From: PALSA-693 sp963834725
GTDB lineage: Bacteria; Actinomycetota; Acidimicrobiia; Acidimicrobiales; Palsa-688
DNA: 64,000 bases
Reading direction: 5' to 3'
Assembly: GCA_963834725.1 (NCBI GenBank)
Contig: CAWICN010000001.1
Location: forward strand, 4,588,001-4,652,000
Of the stretch, positions 29,849 through 38,995 are shown in pieces; position 1 is the stretch's first letter, and the number at the start of each line of letters is the position of its first letter. The notes beneath the pieces are model-generated. The model ran no database searches, had not been told where the DNA came from, and saw only the letters and a program-made list of their open reading frames with translations. The position numbers and the translations under genes were made by a program.

Positions 29849-30676
29849 ATGATCGACGTCGAGGCGCTCTACCGCCAGCACCTCACCGATGCGGATCAGC
29901 GGCTTCTCAGCCGGGTCAGTGGTGGTCGAGCGATCCTGCCGGATGCCCTGTCCGACGAACGGATGGAGGCTGCCGTGTTTGCCGATGCGTCCCGGGAGGG
30001 AGGCTTTGTCGACACGTCGCCATTTCTCACCTTCGCAGTCGCGGTGCACCGCACCGCCGCCCGCCTCGATCACGCCAGCTATGTCGAGGAGCCCTGGACG
30101 GCGCGGCAGCGCATCCCCCTGTTCGACGTCACCCGTCTCCGCGAGCTGCTCGCTGAACCCGCCCGGTGCTTCTTCCTCGTCGAGTTGCTGGCCTCATACA
30201 CCCAGGTGTCGAGCGGGGTCACGTGGGAACGGACCCGCCGTGGCTGGCGGCGCCGGCGGTTCAGTGAGCTCGACCCGGTCGGTCTGGCCGGGTTGCTCGA
30301 TGTCGTCGATCCAGCCGAGCGCGCCGGCGTGTACCGGCGTCTCGGCGACCTGGCCCTTTTTCTCACCGGGGTCTTTCCGGATCACGCCATCACCCTCGAC
30401 ATCGGCGGAGCCGCGGTCGGTCGTTTGCTGCGGTCGTCCGGAGTCCGTAGAGAAGTCGACACTTCCGTGAACGGCAGGGAGCTCCTCGAGTTCCTCGGCC
30501 CCCGCTTCTACCGCCGGGCCGCGGAGTCTGTTCGAGCCCGCGGCGATCCAACCACGAGCTCGCTCGCGGTGGTCGACCAGATCAGCGAGCGGTTCGGCGA
30601 GGCGAGGCGGATCCTCAATACGGCCACCGATCATTACCTCTTCCCGATCCGGGGGCGTTGGTTCGGGATGGACTGA
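29849..30676 (+). CDS. hypothetical protein
   Basis: A 275-residue soluble protein starting MIDVEALYRQHLTDADQRLLS. No motif that I recognise; the composition is helical, with many Arg/Leu/Glu, a short YTQVSSGVTWERTRRGWRRRRF stretch rich in basic residues, and C-terminal VDQISERFGEARRILNTATDHYLFPIR. It has neither a signal peptide nor membrane helices. It follows the PAC2 gene by 67 bases on the same strand and precedes the DUF885 gene by 88 bases. The codon pattern and a clear start support a real gene; the function is unknown. Confidence 0.7.
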   Translation: MIDVEALYRQHLTDADQRLLSRVSGGRAILPDALSDERMEAAVFADASREGGFVDTSPFLTFAVAVHRTAARLDHASYVEEPWTARQRIPLFDVTRLRELLAEPARCFFLVELLASYTQVSSGVTWERTRRGWRRRRFSELDPVGLAGLLDVVDPAERAGVYRRLGDLALFLTGVFPDHAITLDIGGAAVGRLLRSSGVRREVDTSVNGRELLEFLGPRFYRRAAESVRARGDPTTSSLAVVDQISERFGEARRILNTATDHYLFPIRGRWFGMD

Positions 30677-30764
30677 ACGGATCAGTGACCGACCGGCTCC
30701 TGCCATACTCTCCGGATGCGACCCTGCCACCCGCGTCCACGAAGGCCGACATGGTGAGCGTGCC

Positions 30765-32429
30765 ATGGTGACTGTCACAGAGCTGGCCGATACCTACATC
30801 AACCGGATGGCGGCCAGCGATCCGATCGAGGCCACGGCGTGGGGCGTCCCGGGGCACGACCATCGCCTTCCGGACCTCTCGCCGGCTGGTCTCGAGGAGC
30901 GAGCCGAATTGCAGCGCACGGCGCTGGCAGCCGTCGTGGCGGCGCCGAAGGCGACCGATGACGACCGGATCGCAGCCGACGTGATGGCCGAGCGGCTGTC
31001 GTCCAGCCTGGCGCTCCACGATGCCGGCGACGACTTCCGCTCGATGCGTGTGTTGCACAGCCCCCAGGACTCAGTTCGGCGAGCCTTCGATCTCATGCCC
31101 CTCGCCGGCGAGGCCGACTGGGAGGTGGTGGCGGCTCGTCTGCACGCCGTCGCGGGCGCGCTCTCTGGACTGCGCGCCACCCTGCAAGAGGGACTCGATC
31201 GACGGGTGGTGTCATCACAGCGGCAGGTGGCGGCCTGCGCCGTTCAGTGCGACACCTGGGGCGGCCGCAGTGACGAGGACTCCTCCTACTTCGCCCGTCT
31301 GGTCGGCCGCTACCCCGGCGGGCCGAGCGCGGCCGAGCTCGAGAAGGGCGCGCGCTCCGCCGCCCGGGCCTATCTCGAGTTCGGTACCTGGCTGCGTCAG
31401 GAGTACCTGCCCGGGGCCACGCCGGTCGATCCCGTCGGACGCGACCTGTACACCATCGCCGCCCGGTATTTCACCGGATCCGAGCTCGACCTCGAGGACA
31501 CCTACCGGTTCGGTTGGTCTGAGCTGCGGCACATCGAAGCGCGTATGTCCTCGGTCTGCGAGCGGATCGCGCCCGGGAAATCTCTTCGCGAGGTCATCGA
31601 CCATCTCGAAGCCGATCCGGACCGGTTGATCGAAGGCGTCGATGCCTTCCAGGCATGGAACCAGGAGCTCATCGACGCGACCATCAGCTCCCTCGACGGC
31701 GTGCACTTTGATATCGCCGAGCCCATCCGTCGGTGCGAGGCGAGGATCGCTCCGCCCGGGGGAGCGGCGGCCATGTACTACACCCCTCCGAGCGAGGACT
31801 TCTCACGCCCCGGACGCACGTGGTACCCGACACTCGGCAAGACCCGCTTCCCGTTATGGCGGGAGGTTTCGATCTGCTACCACGAAGGCGTTCCCGGCCA
31901 CCACCTCCAGGTTGCTCAGGTCCTCTATCGCAAGGACCGCCTGACCCGGTTTCAGCGCCTCGCCGCGTTCACCTCCGGCCATGGCGAGGGGTGGGCACTG
32001 TATGCGGAGCGCCTGATGGCCGAGCTCGGCTATCTCGAGGATCCCGGGTTTGAGCTCGGCATGCTGGCGGCGCAAGCCATGCGCGCGGTTCGGGTGATCG
32101 TGGACATCGGGATGCACCTCGAGCTGCCGATCCCTTCCGACGAGGCCTACCATCCCGGTGAGCGCTGGACGGCCGAGCTGGCCCTTCCGTTTATGGTCGA
32201 GCGGTCTTGCTTCCCGGCCGACTTTGTCGCCTCGGAGATCGACCGATATCTCGGGCTGCCCGGACAGGCCATTTCCTACAAGGTCGGCGAGCGCGTCTGG
32301 CTCGAGTGCCGGCAGGCGGCGAAAGACCGCAAAGGTGCCACCTTCGACCTCAAGGACTTCCACCGGTACGCGCTCGACCTCGGGGACATGGGACTGGACC
32401 AACTGTCACGGGAGCTGCATCGTTACTGA
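30765..32429 (+). CDS. DUF885 family protein, putative metal-dependent peptidase
   Basis: A 554-residue protein of the DUF885 family. The diagnostic motif CYHEGVPGHHLQ has His373-Glu374 and a following HH pair, resembling a gluzincin HExxH site with extra residues inserted. Other conserved blocks are TSGHGEGWALYAERLMAE and AGQAISYKVGERVWLECR. Some relatives act as dipeptidyl or carboxypeptidase-like enzymes, but most are uncharacterised. It begins with ATG 30765, and no signal peptide is visible, so it is probably cytoplasmic. The 28-base tandem array starts 54 bases after its stop. Confidence 0.87.
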   Translation: MVTVTELADTYINRMAASDPIEATAWGVPGHDHRLPDLSPAGLEERAELQRTALAAVVAAPKATDDDRIAADVMAERLSSSLALHDAGDDFRSMRVLHSPQDSVRRAFDLMPLAGEADWEVVAARLHAVAGALSGLRATLQEGLDRRVVSSQRQVAACAVQCDTWGGRSDEDSSYFARLVGRYPGGPSAAELEKGARSAARAYLEFGTWLRQEYLPGATPVDPVGRDLYTIAARYFTGSELDLEDTYRFGWSELRHIEARMSSVCERIAPGKSLREVIDHLEADPDRLIEGVDAFQAWNQELIDATISSLDGVHFDIAEPIRRCEARIAPPGGAAAMYYTPPSEDFSRPGRTWYPTLGKTRFPLWREVSICYHEGVPGHHLQVAQVLYRKDRLTRFQRLAAFTSGHGEGWALYAERLMAELGYLEDPGFELGMLAAQAMRAVRVIVDIGMHLELPIPSDEAYHPGERWTAELALPFMVERSCFPADFVASEIDRYLGLPGQAISYKVGERVWLECRQAAKDRKGATFDLKDFHRYALDLGDMGLDQLSRELHRY

Positions 32430-32482
32430 CGTATCGAGCGATGAGATGCTCGCCAGCCTGACGTCCAAGAGAACGAGAAGCC

Positions 32483-32622
32483 GCGACAAGGAGCAGATAT
32501 GCGAGTGGTCGCGACGAGGAGCAGACATGCGAGTGGTCGCGACAAGGAGCAGATATGCGAGTGGTCGCGACGAGGAGCAGACATGCGAGTGGTCGCGACA
32601 AGGAGCAGATATGCGAGTGGTC
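32483..32622 (+). repeat. five 28-base tandem repeats, each with a Shine-Dalgarno and ATG
   Basis: Units begin at 32483, 32511, 32539, 32567 and 32595. Each contains AGGAG, a five-base spacer, ATG and then CGAGTGGTC. Two variants alternate A-B-A-B-A (GACAAGG...GATATG and GACGAGG...GACATG), so the block probably grew by 56-base duplication. Because 28 is not a multiple of three, the ATGs (32499, 32527, 32555, 32583, 32611) fall in all three frames; the one at 32555 is in frame with the serine hydrolase. Confidence 0.9.
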
Positions 32623-32653
32623 GCAAACGGAGGCGAAATGGCTGAGTGCAGAA

Positions 32654-33820
32654 ATGGCTGAGGCTCTGACTTCGGACGGGATCGCCCGGTTCACCGAGAC
32701 GGCCGCGGGCCACGTGGGCGACGACAAGGTGCCCGGGCTCGTGGCCCTGCTGGCATGCGATGATGAGGTGCATGTGGAGGCCCTGGGCTCACTCACCGTC
32801 GGGGGGTCGGCTGTGCGGCGCGATTCGCTGTTCCGGATCGCGTCGACGACAAAGCCGGTGACCGCTGTGGCCACGCTCGCGCTCGCGGACGAGGGAAAGT
32901 TCGCCCTGGAGGAGCCGGTGGAGCGGTTGCTCCCGGAGCTGGCCGGCCGCCTCGTACTTCGGCGCATGGACGGGCCCCTCGATGACACCGTCCCGGCCGA
33001 GCGGGCGATCACGGTGCGGGATCTCCTCACCTTCACGTTCGGTTTCGGGATGGCGGTGGAGATGTTCGCGGCAGCCGAACCCTGGCCGGTCGCGAGGGCC
33101 GCCGACGATCTCCATCTCTCGACGCTCGGGCCGCCGAACCCGGATGAGCAACCCGATCCCGACACCTGGATCGCCTCCCTCGGATCGCTGCCACTGTTGG
33201 CCCAACCCGGAGCGCGGTGGCTCTACAACACTGGCGCGTCCGTTCTGGGCGTGTTGCTGTCGCGCGCCGCCGCCCTCCCGATCGCCGACGTCCTCCGCTC
33301 CCGGGTCTTCGAGCCGCTCGGTATGCGCAACACGGCGTTCTGGGCTGCGGACCAGAGTCGGCTGGCGACGGCCTACGTGGCGACCCCCGGAGGATTGCAG
33401 GTCTGGGACCCGCCCGACGGCCAATGGAGCCGGCCGCCGGCATTCGGCGATGGGGCCGCGGGCCTGGTGTCGACCGCGGACGATCTGCTCGCCCTGGCCC
33501 GGATGCTCCTGCGCGGCGGGGACCCCGTCCTGTCAGCGGAGGCCGCGGCCGCGATGACCCGGGACCAGCTGACCCCGGAGCAGAAGAAGGGCGCGGCCGG
33601 CTTCCTCGAGGGTCGTAGCTGGTCGTTCTGCCAGTCGGTCGTCACCGAGGGGCCCCACGCCGGCGCCTTCGGGTGGAATGGCGGGCTCGGCACCAGCTGG
33701 CTGGTCGACCCGGGCCGGGACCTGACCGTCGTGGTCCTCACCCAGAGGCTCTTCGACAACCCTATGCCTCCGCAGGTGCACCGCGACCTGCAAGCGGCCG
33801 CGTACTCGGCCCTGGTCTAG
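32654..33820 (+). CDS. serine hydrolase of the beta-lactamase/class C family
   Basis: A 388-residue protein of the COG1680 group. The SxxK motif is in SLFRIASTTKPV (about 57-68), the Tyr of YxN is in RWLYNTGASVLGVL, and a C-terminal HAGAFGWNGGLGTSW replaces the usual KTG/HxG block. These enzymes act as esterases, D-aminopeptidases or lactamases. No signal peptide is seen. In-frame starts are ATG 32654 and, 33 codons earlier, ATG 32555 in the repeat array, which has the better ribosome site. The ATG at 32638, with GGAGG nearby, is in another frame and makes only MAECRNG before a TGA overlapping the 32654 start region. Translation may therefore be coupled. Confidence 0.82.
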   Translation: MAEALTSDGIARFTETAAGHVGDDKVPGLVALLACDDEVHVEALGSLTVGGSAVRRDSLFRIASTTKPVTAVATLALADEGKFALEEPVERLLPELAGRLVLRRMDGPLDDTVPAERAITVRDLLTFTFGFGMAVEMFAAAEPWPVARAADDLHLSTLGPPNPDEQPDPDTWIASLGSLPLLAQPGARWLYNTGASVLGVLLSRAAALPIADVLRSRVFEPLGMRNTAFWAADQSRLATAYVATPGGLQVWDPPDGQWSRPPAFGDGAAGLVSTADDLLALARMLLRGGDPVLSAEAAAAMTRDQLTPEQKKGAAGFLEGRSWSFCQSVVTEGPHAGAFGWNGGLGTSWLVDPGRDLTVVVLTQRLFDNPMPPQVHRDLQAAAYSALV

Positions 33821-33829
33821 GGACTTCTC

Positions 33830-33950
33830 GGCCGGCTTCCGGTCCTGGTTCCGGACACCGCAGGCCGTCTTCCGGTCCTGGTTCCGGACACCGCCGGCCG
33901 TCTTCCGGTCCTGGTTCCGGGCGCCGCCGGCCGTCCTGGTTCCGGTAGCC
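33830..33950. repeat. 33-base tandem repeats
   Basis: Three copies starting at 33830, 33863 and 33896, plus a partial one, of a unit reading GGCCG(G/T)CTTCCGGTCCTGG and onward through TTCCGG. They directly follow the serine hydrolase stop. Minus-strand open frames across them encode only the repeat and are not called. Confidence 0.85.
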
Positions 33951-34065
33951 GTACGAGGTCGTGGCCCCGGTCGACGGGTGAGTTTGCACCTCGGGCACAC
34001 TTTTGGCGATATCACGCCCCCTAACGCACCCAAGGTCACCCAACGCGCCCAGGTTGCCGCCATTC

Positions 34066-34190
34066 GACCCGGCCGCCAGCCACCCGGCGGCCAGGGGCCC
34101 AGATGGAGACGCCGGCGACCCGGCCGCCAGCCGCCCGGCGGCCAGGGGCCCAGATGGAGACGCCGGCGACCCGGCCGCCAGCCGCTGGAC
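34066..34190. repeat. 51-base tandem repeats
   Basis: Two and a half copies starting at 34066, 34117 and 34168 of a unit that begins GACCCGGCCGCCAGCC and contains CCAGATGGAGACGCCGGC. The array abuts the CoxL-like stop at 34194. The 51-base length gives 17-codon repeats in any frame, but no start, ribosome site or stop supports a gene. Confidence 0.85.
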
Positions 34191-34193
34191 GAC

Positions 34194-36542
34194 TCAGCCG
34201 ACGGTGACGGGATCCGCCGGCTCGATGGCGCCGATCAGCTCCAGGATGCGCGACGGAGGCAGGTGCTGCTCGTAGACCTTCGCACCGAACGGCGAGATGG
34301 CATCCTCGATCGCGTTGCAGATGGTGGGAGGCGTCACGATCATCCCTCCCTCACCGATGCCGCGGAAGTTGACGTCGGCGTCGAGTGGGACGGTCTCAAG
34401 GTGCTCAATCTCGATGTGCGGGACCTCGGTTGCGGTCGGGAGGAGGTAGTCCATGAAACTGGCTGAAAGGAACTGCCCGTTCTCGTCGTAGAAGGACCGC
34501 TCGAGGAGCACCGCACCGACCCCCTGGGCGACCCCTCCTCGCACCTGTCCCTCCACGATGGCGGGGTTGATGAGCTCGCCACAATCTTCGGCGACCACGT
34601 AGCGGATGATCCGCACCAGGCCCGTGCCAGGGTCGACCTCCACCTCGGCGCAGTGAGTCCCCCCGGACCAGCCGCCTTCCCCACCATCGTAGGTGAGAGC
34701 GACTTCCAGGCCGGGATCGATATGGGCGGGAAGGCGACCCTCGACCGCCGCGGCAGCCACCTCGGCGAGGCTGATGGCGCTAGCCGGCACGCCGCGGACC
34801 GAGACGCGGCCTTCGGTGATGTCGAGGTCCTCGGGGCTTGCCTCCAGCAACTCGCCGGCTGCTTCCAGCACCCGGGTGCGCAGCTCGCGGCCCACGTGCA
34901 GCGAGGCCCCTCCGGCCATGGTGGCGGCGCGACTCCCGCCGGTAAACCCGGGCGGCACCTGGCTGGTATCGCCGACGACGACCCGCACCGCTTCGAAGGG
35001 CACGCCCATCTGGTCAGCCACGACCTGGGCCAGCGTGGTCTGGTGACCCTGGCCGTGCGGCATCTGCCCGGTAAAGACGACCACCGTGCCGTCGGTCTCG
35101 AGCTTGGCCCTGATCTGCTCGGCCCCGAGTGCGTTGCCCCCGCCGCGGGGACCGGGGGCGGCCTCGATGTAGGTAGCCATGCCGAGACCGAGATACCGGC
35201 CTTCCGCCCGGGCGGCCTGCTGGCGGCGCCGGAAGTCGTCGACATCCACCTTCTCGGCAATGCGCTCGAGCGATTCCCGTGCCGTCACTCCGGCCAGGCT
35301 GCGGCCGTTGACCATCCGCTCGGGCGGCTCGCCACGGGTGACCACGTTGCGGAGCCGGACCTCGAGGGGATCCATGCCCAGCTCGGCTGCGATCAGATTG
35401 ATCATGCGCTCTCGAACGAAAGTCTCCGCCGCCCACGGACCCCGGTAGGCGACGTAGCTGGCCTTGTTGGTGATGCCGACAGTGGTTGCGAAGGACAGGC
35501 CCTCGAGCTTGTAAGGGCCTGGCATGACGGACTGCATGATCGCGTCCACCATCCCGCCCATTCCGGGGTAGGCGCCGGAGTCCAGTAGCATCCGCACGCG
35601 CAGAGCCAGGATGTCACCGTCGTTGGTGACCGCCGCCTCGACGTCGAAGCTTTCCTCCCGGGCCTGACCCGAGATCGTCAGGTTCTCGCTGCGGTCCTCG
35701 GTCCATTTGACCGGACGGCCCAGCTCCCGGGAGAGGGCGGCGACCGCCACCTCCTCCCGGCTGGCCCCGAACTTGAGCCCGAAAGACCCGCCGATGTCGC
35801 CGGCCAGCACCCTGACCTGCCCGGACTCCAGGCCCAGACACTTGGCCAGCGTCGAGCGCACCATGTGCACGCCTTGGGTGGCGGCGTGGACCGTGAGTTC
35901 CTGGGTCACCGGGTCGAAGCTGGCAACGAGGCCCCGGCCCTCCATCGGGACGTTCTGGTGGCGGTGCTGACGCAGATGAGCGGTGACGACACGATCGGCC
36001 CGGGCAAAGGCGTCGTCGATGTCGCCGTGGACCACCGGCGGTTTTTCGACCAGCACGTTGGAGCCGAGATCCTCGAAGATGGGGGGGCTGGCCGGGTCGA
36101 TGGCGGCTTCTGCCGAGGCCACCGCGGGCAACTCGTCATAGTCGACCTCGACCAGCTCGCAAGCATCCTCCGCCTCATAGCGGCTCTCTGCGATGACTAT
36201 CACGATGGGGTCGCCGACCAGGCGGACCTTGTCCGTGCAGAGGGTCGTGAATTGCGGACCGCCCCCGCCCATCATGGCGGCGATCCCCGTGGGCCCGGGA
36301 ACGATCTTGGTCTCGAGCTCTTCACCCGTCACGACCGCGATCACGCCGGGGGCCTCACGGGCGGCGGCTGTGTCGACATTCGTGATACGAGCGTGCGCCA
36401 GGGGGCTGCGCACGAAGGCGGCGTGGAGCATGCCCGGCATGGCGATGTCGTCGACGTAGTTCGCGGTGCCGGTCAGGATGCGGGTGTCCTCGGACCGCTT
36501 GATCGGCGATCCGATATATCTCTGCGCGATGGGCTGAACCAC
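34194..36542 (-). CDS. CoxL-like molybdenum hydroxylase large subunit
   Basis: A 782-residue xanthine dehydrogenase/CO dehydrogenase-type large subunit that binds the molybdopterin cofactor. The N-terminal Ald_Xan_dh_C domain starts IGSPIKRSEDTRILTGTANYVDDI; the Mo-cofactor domain has GGSFGLKFG, GQMPHGQGHQTTLAQ and the catalytic Glu in FRGIGEGGM. The active-site loop reads AYRGPWAAE, neither the form I CO dehydrogenase loop (AYRCSFR) nor form II (AYRGAGR), so CO oxidation is not supported. GTG 36542 is chosen by a GAGGAGG ribosome site and the VQPIAQRYIG start. The gene order M-S-L is as in form I operons. The likely substrate is an aldehyde, purine or N-heterocycle. Confidence 0.9.
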   Translation of the reverse strand: MVQPIAQRYIGSPIKRSEDTRILTGTANYVDDIAMPGMLHAAFVRSPLAHARITNVDTAAAREAPGVIAVVTGEELETKIVPGPTGIAAMMGGGGPQFTTLCTDKVRLVGDPIVIVIAESRYEAEDACELVEVDYDELPAVASAEAAIDPASPPIFEDLGSNVLVEKPPVVHGDIDDAFARADRVVTAHLRQHRHQNVPMEGRGLVASFDPVTQELTVHAATQGVHMVRSTLAKCLGLESGQVRVLAGDIGGSFGLKFGASREEVAVAALSRELGRPVKWTEDRSENLTISGQAREESFDVEAAVTNDGDILALRVRMLLDSGAYPGMGGMVDAIMQSVMPGPYKLEGLSFATTVGITNKASYVAYRGPWAAETFVRERMINLIAAELGMDPLEVRLRNVVTRGEPPERMVNGRSLAGVTARESLERIAEKVDVDDFRRRQQAARAEGRYLGLGMATYIEAAPGPRGGGNALGAEQIRAKLETDGTVVVFTGQMPHGQGHQTTLAQVVADQMGVPFEAVRVVVGDTSQVPPGFTGGSRAATMAGGASLHVGRELRTRVLEAAGELLEASPEDLDITEGRVSVRGVPASAISLAEVAAAAVEGRLPAHIDPGLEVALTYDGGEGGWSGGTHCAEVEVDPGTGLVRIIRYVVAEDCGELINPAIVEGQVRGGVAQGVGAVLLERSFYDENGQFLSASFMDYLLPTATEVPHIEIEHLETVPLDADVNFRGIGEGGMIVTPPTICNAIEDAISPFGAKVYEQHLPPSRILELIGAIEPADPVTVG

Positions 36543-36552
36543 TCGTGCCTCC

Positions 36553-37041
36553 TCAGTCGTGGGCCCCGGGGGTCTCTTGCCCCGACGCCCGCAATACTCC
36601 CGTGACAATGCTCTGATAGCCGGTGCACCGGCAGATGTTTCCGGAGAGGGCGCTTCGAATCTCCTCTTCGTTCGGCTCCGGGTTCTCAGTGAGCAACGCC
36701 GTGATCTGCATGACGAAGCCGGGCGTACAGAACCCGCACTGGAAGCTGTGGCTCTCCCACAGCGCCTCCTGCAGGGGGCTCATCGCTCCGTCGGAGGCCA
36801 GTCCTTCGATGGTACGGACTTCGCGCCCGCGCGCTTGCACGGCAAACATGAGGCAGCTGCGAATCGGCTCGCCGTCGACGAGCACGGTGCACGCACCGCA
36901 CACGCCCTGCTCACACCCAAGGTGGGTTCCCGTCAGGCTGAGGTCCTCACGAAGGAAGTCGGCCAGGGTCTTGCGCGGCTCCACAGTTGCCGAACGGGGC
37001 TCGCCGTTGACCACCACAGGCACCTCGATAGGGGCGGTCAT
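36553..37041 (-). CDS. CoxS-like [2Fe-2S] subunit
   Basis: A 162-residue electron-transfer subunit of the molybdenum hydroxylase. The plant-type ferredoxin domain has CEQGVCGACTVLVDGEPIRSC (about 43-63). The helical domain has CGFC and CRC (QCGFCTPG; NICRCTGYQ) for the second cluster. All eight cluster Cys are present. It begins with ATG 37041 overlapping the CoxM stop (ATGA), and CoxL starts 10 bases after its TGA, so the three form one operon. Confidence 0.94.
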   Translation of the reverse strand: MTAPIEVPVVVNGEPRSATVEPRKTLADFLREDLSLTGTHLGCEQGVCGACTVLVDGEPIRSCLMFAVQARGREVRTIEGLASDGAMSPLQEALWESHSFQCGFCTPGFVMQITALLTENPEPNEEEIRSALSGNICRCTGYQSIVTGVLRASGQETPGAHD

Positions 37042-37940
37042 CGATCCTCTCCGATCTCGGCCGCGGCCTGCTCGAGGCTCCGTCCGACCAGGACGGTCGC
37101 GACATGGCGGCGGTAGGCGGCCGAGCCGTGAAGGTCCGAGGGCGGATCGAGGTCGGCTGCCGCCACCGCGGCCGCCTCTTTGAACGACGCCGGGTCGAGG
37201 GCACCGCCAACGAGCACCGTCTCGGCGGCCGACGCCCGGACCGGTTTATCGGCCATCCCGGTCAGGACCAACCGGGCCCGATCGATGATCCCGTCGGCGA
37301 CGTGCAGCATGGCGGCGACCCCAACCATGGCGAAGTCGCCGTGCCGGCGGGCCACCTCGTGGAACGCCACTCCTGTTCCCTCCGCGGCGGGAGGGAACTG
37401 GACCCGGGTGATCAGCTCGTCGGCAGCGAGCGCGGTGGTGAAGTGGGTGACGAAGAACTCCTCGGCGGGCACAGTCCGCTGGCCGCCCTTCTCACTCGCC
37501 GCGACCACCAGCGCCTCCGTCGCCACGGCGACGGCCGGAAGCTCTGCGGCCGGGTCCGCGTGGGCCAAGCTTCCGCCGATCGTGCCGCGCGTCCGGATGG
37601 CTTCGTGGCCGATGAACGGCAGAGCTCTGGCGAGGAGAGGGACCTGGCGGGCGAGGGTGTCCGACCGTTCGGCGGCCTTCTCTCGCACCATGGCGCCGAC
37701 GTTGACGTACTGGTTGTCGAAATCGAGCGAGGCCAGGTCCTCGAGCTGGTTGAGATCGATGAGCACGGCTGGTCGCGCCAAACGAAACGCCATAAGCGGG
37801 ACCAGGCTCTGACCGCCCGCTAGGGGCCTGGCCTCGTCACCGTACTCAGCCATGATGGATAGCGCTTCCTCGAGGGAATCAGGAAGCCGATATTCAAATG
37901 GGGGAGGTTTCAAGACTCCGCAGCGTAGCAACGCTGTCAA
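37038..37940 (-). CDS. CoxM-like FAD-binding subunit
   Basis: About 300 residues. FAD contacts are RPLAGGQSLVPLMAFRLARP (about 38-57) and the TRGTIGGSLAHADPAAELP loop, both typical of the medium subunit. The C-terminal CO_deh_flav_C domain starts near GVAFHEVARRHGDFAMVG. It passes electrons from the CoxS clusters to an acceptor. The start is uncertain: TTG codons at 37940 and about 37910 (before KPPPFEYRLPDSLEEAL) are both possible, and no ATG or GTG is nearby. Confidence 0.9.
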   Translation of the reverse strand: MTALLRCGVLKPPPFEYRLPDSLEEALSIMAEYGDEARPLAGGQSLVPLMAFRLARPAVLIDLNQLEDLASLDFDNQYVNVGAMVREKAAERSDTLARQVPLLARALPFIGHEAIRTRGTIGGSLAHADPAAELPAVAVATEALVVAASEKGGQRTVPAEEFFVTHFTTALAADELITRVQFPPAAEGTGVAFHEVARRHGDFAMVGVAAMLHVADGIIDRARLVLTGMADKPVRASAAETVLVGGALDPASFKEAAAVAAADLDPPSDLHGSAAYRRHVATVLVGRSLEQAAAEIGEDR

Positions 37941-37965
37941 GCGGGCGCAGCCTCCGTCACACGGG

Positions 37966-38694
37966 TCACTTCATCGGGCGGCGGCCGCCGTAGACGACGT
38001 GGTCGAGGCGCTTCCAGTAGACATCGACCGCCTCGAATCCTGCGGTTTTCAGATATTCGAGCTGCGGCGCCAGAGGGAGGATGTAACGTATGTGGTTCTC
38101 GTAGCGACGCTGCTCTTCAGCTGAGCGGTTCGCCTTCTGGGCCGCGGCCGCGGGATCTTGCCGATCGTTGGCCCGTTTCCACGCGGCTTCGACGGCGGGA
38201 TCGTCGGCGCTGACCGGATCGAAGTTGAGGAACCAGCCACCGGGCGACAGGCGCCCGATGATCTCGGCGAATAGCGCCTGCTTGCGGGGGTGCAGAAGAT
38301 GATGGATGCACAGCGAGCTGATCATCGCCGACACGGGGACGGGGATCGCTGACGGCCACCTACCGGTTGCGACGTCGAACTCGACGTACGAGTAACGACC
38401 TTCGTAGGCGGCCAGGGCTTTGGTCCCTTCTTCCATCATTTGCGGCGAGTAGTCGGCCAGGATGGCCGAGGCCCGCTGGAATCGGTCAAGGACGGCCCGC
38501 GCCGCCGCACCGGTGCCAGCCCCCAGGTCGATGAAGGTGAATACTTCGTCGTCTTCGATGGGCAGCAGATCGGCCATGAGGCGGCGCTGGTCGGTGCGTG
38601 ATCGTTCGCGCTCGTCGCTCGTGGCGACCCAGTCGGCGATGACCCGATCCGACTTCCAGATCTCCGCGTTGGTGTCGTGGCTGTGGTCCCGCAC
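37966..38694 (-). CDS. class I SAM-dependent methyltransferase
   Basis: A 242-residue Rossmann methyltransferase. Motif I is FIDLGAGTGAAARAV (about 53-67), followed by an acidic residue after the second strand in AILADYSPQMM, then MISSLCIHHLLHPRKQALFAEI and LSPGGWFLNFDPV. The small-molecule substrate cannot be inferred. It lies upstream of the CoxM-like gene on the same strand, 25 bases before the TTG at 37940, so it may be cotranscribed with the molybdenum hydroxylase operon. Confidence 0.85.
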   Translation of the reverse strand: MRDHSHDTNAEIWKSDRVIADWVATSDERERSRTDQRRLMADLLPIEDDEVFTFIDLGAGTGAAARAVLDRFQRASAILADYSPQMMEEGTKALAAYEGRYSYVEFDVATGRWPSAIPVPVSAMISSLCIHHLLHPRKQALFAEIIGRLSPGGWFLNFDPVSADDPAVEAAWKRANDRQDPAAAAQKANRSAEEQRRYENHIRYILPLAPQLEYLKTAGFEAVDVYWKRLDHVVYGGRRPMK

Positions 38695-38764
38695 GGGGTC
38701 GAACCTAGCGGTCCGGATCGCGCTTCGCGTGGCCGGGCGCGACGGGCCGATTGGCCGGCGGCCC

Positions 38765-38870
38765 CGATGCCTCCAACGACCGTGCGCTCCGGCCGGAGGC
38801 TGGCCGGCCCGATGCCTCTAACGACCGTGCGCTCCGGCCGGATGGGCCGGCGGCCCGATGCCTTCTGCCC
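38765..38870. repeat. 45-46 base tandem repeats
   Basis: Units start at 38765, 38810 and 38856 with CGATGCCT, followed by CAACGACCGTGCGCTCCGGC or a close variant. They fill part of the 301-base gap between the methyltransferase start and the dead efflux pump. The rest of the gap shows no gene. Confidence 0.75.
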
Positions 38871-38995
38871 CAATTCCCTGCGAACCTTCCCACCGGGATG
38901 GTCCGCGCCGGCACCACGGCCCGGCCCGAAGACCAGTCCGTGGTGCGCCGCTGCATCGCGTGTACCAAGTCCGGCCGGCCGACCGAATCTCCGGA

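Noticed and set aside
32483..32622. CRISPR-like direct repeats
   Set aside because: The 28-base units are directly adjacent with no spacers and contain Shine-Dalgarno/ATG signals.
33762..34043. Minus-strand frame with RCPEPGPEDG repeats
   Set aside because: Its sequence comes only from the 33-base tandem array; there is no ribosome site or conserved domain.
34194..36542. Calling the large subunit a true CO dehydrogenase (coxL)
   Set aside because: The diagnostic form I loop AYRCSFR is absent; only the family level is supported.
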